From Methanobrevibacter sp. (GTDB lineage Archaea > Methanobacteriota > Methanobacteria > Methanobacteriales > Methanobacteriaceae): 32,918 bases of DNA. Both the position numbers and the translations under genes were made by a program. The stretch lies in NCBI GenBank assembly GCA_017434525.1, contig JAFRFD010000116.1:1-32918 (forward strand), in the 5' to 3' direction. A model generated the notes under the pieces. That model was given only the letters and a program-made list of their open reading frames with translations. It did not search any database and was not told the origin of the DNA. This document shows, one piece after another, positions 27,547-32,918 of this stretch. Every line of letters starts with the position of its first letter. Positions within the stretch are counted from its first letter, which is position 1.

Positions 27547-29694
27547 TTAAGAAATATCCGCCACTTCAATAGCGTCTATTTCTATAGTTTTTGAATAATC
27601 TTCATTACTTAAAACAGATTTAGTGCTCATTACTCCAAATAACATTGTAGATAAATTATGAATCATTGATGAAGTTGATGGAGGAATTACGCCTAAAACA
27701 CCTAAAACAAGAAGACTTCCATTTACTGCAACAATATTGCGGTAATTTTGATTGATCTTATCTAACATTCCAACACTTAATTTTCTAAGAGTTACAAGGT
27801 CATATAAATCATCACTCAGCAATGATATGTCTGCAACTTCTCGAGCAATATCTGATGAATGCTTCATTGAAACAGATACATCTGCAGCCGCAAGGGCGGG
27901 CGAATCATTAATGCCGTCCCCAACCATAATTACAGTTTTTCCTTCCTGTTTTAACTCTTCAACAATTCTTGATTTATCTTCCGGAAGTACCTGAGATTTA
28001 TAATCTGTGATGCCTAATGCATCAGCACTAGCTTTTGCACCGCTTTCACTGTCTCCGGTAAGCATTATGACATTTTCAATACCTAATTCCTTAAGTTCTT
28101 CAATGACATATTTTGCCTCATTGCGCACCGGATCGTCAATGCAAATTAAACCTTCAAGCTTTCCATCAAGAGCCAGATAAACTACAGAATGTTTTGAAGC
28201 CTTTTTAGCTATCTTTTTCTCCTGAGTTTTAGTTATTTTCACTTTTTCATCATCAAATAAAAAGTGTTTGGATCCAATTACTGCACGTTTTCCATCATAT
28301 TCAGTTACAATACCATGTGCTACAATGTATTCCACTTCACTGTGGTCTTCTTCATGATGAAGGCCTTCTTCTTCAGCCTGTTTTACAATGGCAGTTGCGA
28401 TACTGTGTGCGAAATGCTCTTCAATGCAGGCGGCCATTCTTAAAATATCATCACGTTTATATCTCCTAGACATTGGGACCACTTCAACAACTTTTGGAGT
28501 TGCATTTGTCAGAGTCCCTGTTTTGTCGAATACAATAGTATCGGCATTAGCATAGTTTTCTAAGAATTTTCCACCTTTTATCATCATCCTATTATCTGAT
28601 GCTTCCCTCATTGCAGATATAATTGATAATGGTGTTGTGAGCTTAATGGCACATGAAAAATCAACCATCAATACTGATAACGCTTTTGTTGAATTTCCAG
28701 TAATTAAGTATGTCAAAGCCGTTGCAATGAAACTGTATGGAACAATCGAATCAGCAAGTTTTTCAGCTTTACTTTGGGTATCGGCTTTTAGTTCTTCTGA
28801 ATTCTCGATTAAATCTATTATCTTATTTAATCTTGTTTCCTTATTCATTGAATATACTTCAATTATCACATTGCCCTCTTCCATAACAGTTCCTGCATGA
28901 ACTGTTTTTCCAGGTCTTTTATGGACAGCTAATGGCTCTCCAGTCATGGAAGCTTCATTAACCATTCCTTCGCCTTCAATTACTTTTCCATCAACAGGTA
29001 TCACATCACCCATATGGACTTTGATTTTATCTCCTTTTACAATATCTACCGCAGGACATTGTTTTTCCTCACCATCCTCTCCTACTACCCATACAGTATC
29101 AATGTTTAAAGCCAAACTGTCTTTAAGTGTACTTTTAGCTTTTTGCAATGTGTAGTCTTCAAGTGCATCGGAGATGGACAATAAGAACATCATTGAGCTT
29201 GCGGGTTTATATTGTTTTTGAAGTAATGCCCCAGTTACTGCAGCACCATCCAAGAGTGCAACATCGACTTTAAATCTGGTTAAACTATCTAAACCATTCC
29301 AAATATATTCTGCCGCATTATAAACAGTTAAAGCATTTCTGATTGGAATAGGTAAAAATATCCTATAAATAAACCTATCAAAAATCATTTTGGACAATTT
29401 TAAATAGAAATCATCTGTAATTTCTCTAGAAGTCTGAGATTGTGTTGGCTCAGCATCGAACAAATCATCCAATGTAATGCCATCCAATATATTGAAAATC
29501 TTTTGTTTACTTTCAATGTCGCCATCATAGTATATCAAAATACTTCCGTTTCTATGGGAAGTGAATACCTCATGGATAAAACTTTGATTTAAAAGTAATG
29601 AAGCAAGACCGTAACCTTCCTCTTTAGTGAAAGCCCATTGGCCTGAACGGACCCTTAAACGAGATCCGCTATCATACATTACTTGATATTTCAT
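27547..29694 (-). CDS. CtpC-like P1B-type metal ATPase with SCA motif
   Basis: The product has 715 residues. The N-terminal about 75 residues are a degenerate HMA-like domain without CxxC, resembling the start of mycobacterial CtpC. Core motifs are TGEP (251-254), DKTGT with Asp390, LTGDSES and GDGINDSPAL. The membrane metal motif, usually CPC, reads DFSCAIKLTTP (Ser347-Cys348-Ala349), and the usual HP dipeptide after the phosphorylation site is HS (AHSIATAI). A His/Glu-rich loop (GLHHEEDHSE) may bind metal. The enzyme should pump a divalent metal such as Mn, Zn or Fe outwards. It starts 21 bp after the DUF6110-like gene and lies downstream of feoAB. Metal identity is open. Confidence 0.9.
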   Translation of the reverse strand: MKYQVMYDSGSRLRVRSGQWAFTKEEGYGLASLLLNQSFIHEVFTSHRNGSILIYYDGDIESKQKIFNILDGITLDDLFDAEPTQSQTSREITDDFYLKLSKMIFDRFIYRIFLPIPIRNALTVYNAAEYIWNGLDSLTRFKVDVALLDGAAVTGALLQKQYKPASSMMFLLSISDALEDYTLQKAKSTLKDSLALNIDTVWVVGEDGEEKQCPAVDIVKGDKIKVHMGDVIPVDGKVIEGEGMVNEASMTGEPLAVHKRPGKTVHAGTVMEEGNVIIEVYSMNKETRLNKIIDLIENSEELKADTQSKAEKLADSIVPYSFIATALTYLITGNSTKALSVLMVDFSCAIKLTTPLSIISAMREASDNRMMIKGGKFLENYANADTIVFDKTGTLTNATPKVVEVVPMSRRYKRDDILRMAACIEEHFAHSIATAIVKQAEEEGLHHEEDHSEVEYIVAHGIVTEYDGKRAVIGSKHFLFDDEKVKITKTQEKKIAKKASKHSVVYLALDGKLEGLICIDDPVRNEAKYVIEELKELGIENVIMLTGDSESGAKASADALGITDYKSQVLPEDKSRIVEELKQEGKTVIMVGDGINDSPALAAADVSVSMKHSSDIAREVADISLLSDDLYDLVTLRKLSVGMLDKINQNYRNIVAVNGSLLVLGVLGVIPPSTSSMIHNLSTMLFGVMSTKSVLSNEDYSKTIEIDAIEVADIS

Positions 29695-29715
29695 CTTTTC
29701 ATACCTAAAAAAAGT

Positions 29716-29982
29716 TTATTCTTCGGATTCTAAATAAATCGCTTTTTTGTTTTCTTTGTTTGCATCAACTACAATGTCTTCTGCATTTTCCCTCATGTCC
29801 TGAAAACATTCTTCTGCATCTTTTCTAGCAGACATGACAGTTGCCATTCCTTGAGTTGCGGCATCTTTTACTGCTTTGGATTCTAAGATTTTTTTTCCAA
29901 CGATTGCAGTAGCGATTCCCGCTGCAAAAATCAATGCATGTTTGTGCTCATAACATTTATCAAAAAATTCTTCATGTCTCAT
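29716..29982 (-). CDS. Small membrane protein, PacL/DUF6110-like partner of the metal ATPase
   Basis: The protein has 88 residues. A short N-terminal stretch with His and Cys (HEEFFDKCYEHKH) is followed by one membrane helix (about 15-32, ALIFAAGIATAIVGK), then a charged helical tail rich in Ala and Glu. I take it for a DUF6110-type protein. The layout is like that of the mycobacterial DUF1490 proteins (PacL), which assemble P-type ATPases such as CtpC into membrane platforms; that family's C-terminal His-rich metal motif is absent here. AGAGGT precedes the ATG. It directly precedes the ATPase gene. The functional link is inferred from gene pairing and shape. Confidence 0.7.
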   Translation of the reverse strand: MRHEEFFDKCYEHKHALIFAAGIATAIVGKKILESKAVKDAATQGMATVMSARKDAEECFQDMRENAEDIVVDANKENKKAIYLESEE

Positions 29983-30003
29983 TTTAATAACCTCTTTTAA
30001 AAA

Positions 30004-30207
30004 CTAATTTGTAGCATTTCTCCTTAATTTGATTCCATTTTTAAGTTTGTTAATAAATTCAAATTCTTCCTCTAATTTTGGATGATTGCCAAATCCACAA
30101 TTGGGGCAATGAACCTGATTACAGCAGCCATGTTTTCCACAACCAACACAGCCACGGTTTTTAAGTTTTGTTTCATCAAATTCAAAACCGCACATACGGC
30201 ATTTCAT
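30004..30207 (-). CDS. Cys-rich zinc-ribbon mini-protein linked to Feo
   Basis: This 67-residue protein has eight cysteines in its first 37 residues: C3/C6, C20/C23, C28/C29 and C34/C37, with His26 and His33 between. This could hold one or two zinc ions or an iron centre. The basic tail (KLKNGIKLRRN) follows an acidic helix. It differs from the usual bacterial FeoC and from the membrane-bound FeoB-associated Cys-rich protein. It lies between feoA and the DUF6110-like gene on the same strand. A metal-sensing or chaperone role for the Feo system is suggested by position only. Its ribosome binding site is weak (GAGTG). Confidence 0.75.
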   Translation of the reverse strand: MKCRMCGFEFDETKLKNRGCVGCGKHGCCNQVHCPNCGFGNHPKLEEEFEFINKLKNGIKLRRNATN

Positions 30208-30248
30208 AATAACACTCTTTAAAAAAAAAATAATAAAAATATTAATGT

Positions 30249-30476
30249 TTATTCGATTTCAATGTTTGCAGCCTCTTCTTTTCTAAGGCAAACATCATAT
30301 CCTTTTACACTCATTTCAATTGGATCTCCTAAAGTTGCAACTTTTTTAATAGTAATTTCCACACCCTTAACAAAACCCATGCCTAACAAGTGTCTTCTTA
30401 AACCTACGTCACCAGTATTATGATATTTTACCAATTTTACAGTTTCGCCAGGCTTTACATCATTCAATGTTCTCAT
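30249..30476 (-). CDS. feoA: Ferrous iron transport protein A
   Basis: This 75-residue SH3-like FeoA protein supports FeoB at the cytoplasmic face. Typical elements are LNDVKPGETVKLV, then the LGMGFVKGVEITI motif and a final LRKEEAANIEIE. The ATG at 30476 is used; a GTG nine bases upstream is part of the ribosome binding site AGGTG. It follows feoB on the same strand, with a hairpin and T-tract between them, so its level may be set by read-through. A run of T also follows the gene on the minus strand. Confidence 0.93.
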   Translation of the reverse strand: MRTLNDVKPGETVKLVKYHNTGDVGLRRHLLGMGFVKGVEITIKKVATLGDPIEMSVKGYDVCLRKEEAANIEIE

Positions 30477-30490
30477 TTTTTTCACCTTTT

Positions 30491-30531
30491 AAAAAAAATA
30501 AAAATGATAATTAGAATATTCTAATCATCAT
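30491..30531 (-). terminator. Hairpin and T-tract between feoB and feoA (possible attenuator)
   Basis: On the plus strand, ATGATAATTAGAAT (30504-30517) is followed directly by ATTCTAATCATCAT (30518-30531), a 28-bp palindrome with one mismatched pair. In the direction of feo transcription it is followed by T5-A-T8 (30503 down to 30490). This is terminator-like and lies inside the operon, so partial termination or RNA processing would separate feoB from the downstream genes. Confidence 0.55.
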
Positions 30532-30574
30532 TTTTTGGACTTTTAGTACCTCTGATTCCGCTTTTACTACGCAT
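30521..30574 (-). CDS. Possible 17-codon ORF between feoB and feoA
   Basis: ATG at 30574 lies 7 bp after the feoB stop codon, preceded by AGTGATAC, a fair ribosome binding site. The peptide is MRSKSGIRGTKSPKNDD, strongly basic. Its stop codon is inside the hairpin that follows, so translation would disturb the hairpin. It could be a leader peptide or a mini-protein, or may not be expressed. Confidence 0.3.
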   Translation of the reverse strand: MRSKSGIRGTKSPKNDD

Positions 30575-30581
30575 AGTATCA

Positions 30582-32600
30582 CTATCCGAATCCTGCAAGC
30601 AAACCAACATTGTAAATTAAGAATGAAACAACATATGCAGTTACTAATGTGATACCACACATGGTTAATGCCCATTTGTAACTGTTGGTTTCCTGTTTGA
30701 TTGCACCAATGGCCGCAAAACATGGAGTATAGAGCAATGTGAATGCCATGAAGGAAAATGCGGATAATGGTGTGAATGTATCATGAACCAAACTGGTAAT
30801 TCCTTCTTCATCATCCTCTTCCATACCTGCCAATGTACCGAAGGTTGCTACTACAACTTCCTTAGCAGCTAAACCTGCAATAATTGCTACGGCAGCTTGC
30901 CAAGTTCCAAATCCTAATGGGGCAAAAATTGGAGATATAACTGAACCAATCATACCCAATATACTATCTGCAGATCCATATTCAACACCTAATGGGAATA
31001 TGCTTAAAGCCCATAAAACTATTGAACAGGCAAGAATGATAGTACCTGCTTTTCTTAAAAATCCTTTTACCTTTTCCCAGGTATGTAATAAGATACCTTT
31101 TACTGAAGGAATCTTGTATGTTGGCAGTTCCATTACAAATGGAGTGGATAATCCTTTAAACATGGTTCTTTTAAGGATGGCTGCAACAATAAGCGCTACA
31201 ACAATACCCAACAAGTAAATTGCAAGAAGCATTGTACCTTGATTATCAGCGAAAAATGCGCCGATGAAAATAGCATAGATAGGCAGTCTTGCAGTACAGG
31301 ACATGAACGGCACAAGCATCATTGCAAGCATACGGTCTCCTTCATTTTCCATGGTTCTTGTTGCCATAATAGCTGGCACACCACAACCGAATCCTAAAAT
31401 CATTGGAATGAAAGCTTTTCCGTGAAGACCTACAATTTTATGCATTAGTTTGTCTAAAGTAAATGCAGCCCTTGCCAGATAACCGCAGTCCTCCAATATA
31501 CTTAAGAACAAAAACATCAGGATAATAATCGGTAAGAAAGTGAGAACACCACCTACTCCACCAATGATACCGTCACAGATGAAGGAGGATAAATATTCGT
31601 TTGCAATAAACCCTGCAACAAATTCTCCCAAAGCGCCAAACGCTTCATCAATCATATCTTGGAACGGAGCACCAATTGTGAATGTCAATTGGAACATTAC
31701 CCACATTATAATTATAAAAATAAATGGAGCAAACAACCTATTTGTAACAATCTTATCTATTTTATCGGTCATTGTTTCCTTTTCAACAGCAGGTTTTTGG
31801 ACTGCTTCTCCTATCAAACCATCGATAAACGCATATCTTGCATTAGCAATAACTTCTTCTGGACCTTCCTTATAAACATCATATAAATGCTTACTTACCT
31901 TATCCACTTCGGCAAAGATTTGGGAACTTTTAGAAGATTGCTGAACTTTTTCAATGACTATTGTATCCCTTTCCAATAATTTAACTGCTGTCCAGACAGA
32001 AGGAACATCCAATAAATTATTGTCCTGTTCAATTACTGACTGCAAATCCATCAAATGCCCTTTAATGTCATTTCCATAGGATAATTTTTCACTGGAATCA
32101 ATCGGTTTTCTGGATTGCCTCTCAACAGTTGTCAACAATTCCTCAAAACCATCTTTAGTTTTCGCATTGATTTCAATTACCGGAACCCCTAACAGTTCAC
32201 TCATCAAATCAATGTCTATCATGTGTTCTTTTTTCTTTGCAAAATCATTCATGTTAAGTGCTATTACCAAATTAGCACCCAATTCCATCATTTGTACTGT
32301 TAAATATAAATTACGTTCCAGATTGGCAGCATCAACCACATTTACAATAACATCTGACTCATCATCTACAATAAAATCCCTTGAAACGATTTCTTCCATA
32401 GAATGAGCGCTTAATGCATAATTACCGGGCAGATCTATAACATCATAGTCGTAACTTCCGTGTTTGAAGTGACCTTCAGCCCTTTCAACAGTTTTTCCCG
32501 GCCAGTTACCTACATGTTGTCTCATACCAGTCAATTGATTGAAGACTGTAGTTTTCCCCACATTAGGGTTTCCTGCCAATCCTACAATTAATTCTGTCAT
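30582..32600 (-). CDS. feoB: Ferrous iron transport protein B
   Basis: This membrane ferrous iron importer has 672 residues. The N-terminal G domain has G1 GNPNVGKT (10-17), G3 DLPG (56-59) and G4 NMND (116-119). A helical GDP-dissociation-inhibitor region follows, then two Gate domains with [14 protein letters not shown] and [13 protein letters not shown], whose Cys residues are typical. It has no C-terminal zinc or Cys-rich extension. GGGAG precedes the ATG at 32600. Two DtxR-like boxes straddle its TATA box, so iron should repress it. It leads the cluster feoB-feoA-Cys-rich protein-DUF6110-ATPase, all on the minus strand. Confidence 0.97.
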   Translation of the reverse strand: MTELIVGLAGNPNVGKTTVFNQLTGMRQHVGNWPGKTVERAEGHFKHGSYDYDVIDLPGNYALSAHSMEEIVSRDFIVDDESDVIVNVVDAANLERNLYLTVQMMELGANLVIALNMNDFAKKKEHMIDIDLMSELLGVPVIEINAKTKDGFEELLTTVERQSRKPIDSSEKLSYGNDIKGHLMDLQSVIEQDNNLLDVPSVWTAVKLLERDTIVIEKVQQSSKSSQIFAEVDKVSKHLYDVYKEGPEEVIANARYAFIDGLIGEAVQKPAVEKETMTDKIDKIVTNRLFAPFIFIIIMWVMFQLTFTIGAPFQDMIDEAFGALGEFVAGFIANEYLSSFICDGIIGGVGGVLTFLPIIILMFLFLSILEDCGYLARAAFTLDKLMHKIVGLHGKAFIPMILGFGCGVPAIMATRTMENEGDRMLAMMLVPFMSCTARLPIYAIFIGAFFADNQGTMLLAIYLLGIVVALIVAAILKRTMFKGLSTPFVMELPTYKIPSVKGILLHTWEKVKGFLRKAGTIILACSIVLWALSIFPLGVEYGSADSILGMIGSVISPIFAPLGFGTWQAAVAIIAGLAAKEVVVATFGTLAGMEEDDEEGITSLVHDTFTPLSAFSFMAFTLLYTPCFAAIGAIKQETNSYKWALTMCGITLVTAYVVSFLIYNVGLLAGFG

Positions 32601-32708
32601 TAACGTTTTCTCCCATTTTAATTAACTTTTTAGGAATAATACTTATAGAAAAGTATTTTCCATTACTAAAAAAAAATTTTAGTTTAAGTCTTTCAAAACC
32701 TATAAAAA

Positions 32709-32724
32709 TTTAGGAATACCTAAA
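32709..32724. promoter_or_regulatory. Iron box 1 of feoB (at the expected transcription start)
   Basis: TTTAGGAATACCTAAA is a near-perfect palindrome located just downstream of the expected start of feoB transcription (about 32727). A repressor bound here would block initiation or early elongation. Confidence 0.6.
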
Positions 32725-32747
32725 CATAATTATCAATTGGTTTTTAT

Positions 32748-32757
32748 AATATATAAA
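32748..32757 (-). promoter_or_regulatory. TATA box of feoB
   Basis: Read on the minus strand, TTTATATATT lies between the two iron boxes, one base from box 2. Start of transcription would be near 32727, giving a leader of about 125 nt before feoB. Confidence 0.55.
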
Positions 32758-32758
32758 G

Positions 32759-32774
32759 TTTAGGCATACCAAAA
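32759..32774. promoter_or_regulatory. Iron box 2 of feoB (at the BRE side of TATA)
   Basis: TTTAGGCATACCAAAA matches the methyltransferase box except for two bases in one half. It ends one base from the TATA box and covers the expected TFB recognition element. Confidence 0.55.
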
Positions 32775-32893
32775 TATTGACTCTTTCAAAAACTTTGTTG
32801 ATTTGAAATTTTTTCATGAAAATTAGTTGTGAATTTTTAATTTTGCTTAAAAATAGTTAAATTTAATAAATAGGTGGAGTAAAAGTTTTTATC

Positions 32894-32918
32894 ATGCCAA
32901 ATCAAAAAAAATTTACTC
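32894..32918 (+). CDS. Start of a gene divergent from feoB (partial)
   Basis: ATG at 32894 opens the frame MPNQKKFT before the window ends. GGTGGAGT (32873-32880) lies upstream, with a rather long spacing of 13 bases. An AT-rich TATA candidate is near 32845. Too little is present to identify it, but it shares the divergent promoter region with feoB. Confidence 0.35.

Noticed and set aside
1..32918. CRISPR array, rRNA or tRNA genes
   Set aside because: I saw no regularly spaced direct repeats and no tRNA or rRNA signatures in the spacers on either strand.

Overview
The window comes from a low-GC archaeon of the order Methanobacteriales, most likely Methanobrevibacter or a close relative (inference from gene content; I cannot name a species). 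Pointers are an AqpM-type aquaporin next to a methanogen DUF2193 protein, the membrane-anchored archaeal LonB protease, archaeal-type PRPP synthetase, a MurT-like Mur ligase as found in pseudomurein-walled methanogens, very AT-rich spacers with archaeal TATA boxes, ribosome binding sites of the GGTGAT/GGAGG type, and several genes that look leaderless.

Layout. 1-5.1 kb (all minus strand): a small membrane-anchored protein, a DUF368 polyprenyl-phosphate transporter, an Rpn-like PD-(D/E)XK nuclease with a repeat-built coiled coil, and an operon of a DUF2193 protein followed by aquaporin. 5.3-12.4 kb (minus): nucleotide excision repair genes uvrA and uvrB separated by a VapBC-type toxin-antitoxin pair, with uvrB downstream of prs and a small unknown gene. 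12.4-16.8 kb: small membrane and zinc-ribbon proteins, a GNAT acetyltransferase, an ADP-ribosylglycohydrolase overlapping an unknown 160-residue gene, and a MurT-like ligase without a neighbouring GatD. 16.9-20.9 kb: lonB and cobQ are divergent around 558 bp of non-coding DNA that holds three inverted-repeat structures: a dyad near lonB, a hairpin/pseudoknot resembling an IS200/IS605 right end, and a three-way-junction RNA-like fold. 21-24.4 kb: a small unknown protein, a ThiF/TcdA-like enzyme, a TatD nuclease, a dCMP-deaminase-like protein, and a SAM methyltransferase whose reading frame is broken at a run of eight A. 24.5-27.4 kb: an ABC ATPase plus a large FtsX-type permease. 27.5-32.6 kb (minus): feoB, feoA, a Cys-rich mini-protein, a DUF6110/PacL-like membrane protein and a CtpC-like P-type metal ATPase with an atypical SCA metal motif. 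The window ends in the first codons of a plus-strand gene.

The most interesting theme is metal control. A 16-bp DtxR-like palindrome (TTTAGGCATGCCTAAA) lies 1-2 bp upstream of the TATA box of the methyltransferase gene. Two variants flank the TATA box of feoB, one of them in the same position relative to TATA. This suggests one iron-responsive regulon covering ferrous iron import, a probable metal exporter with a small partner protein, and the methyltransferase. Other items worth checking are the intragenic start in the Rpn-like gene, the possible attenuator with a 17-codon ORF between feoB and feoA, and the structured DNA between lonB and cobQ.
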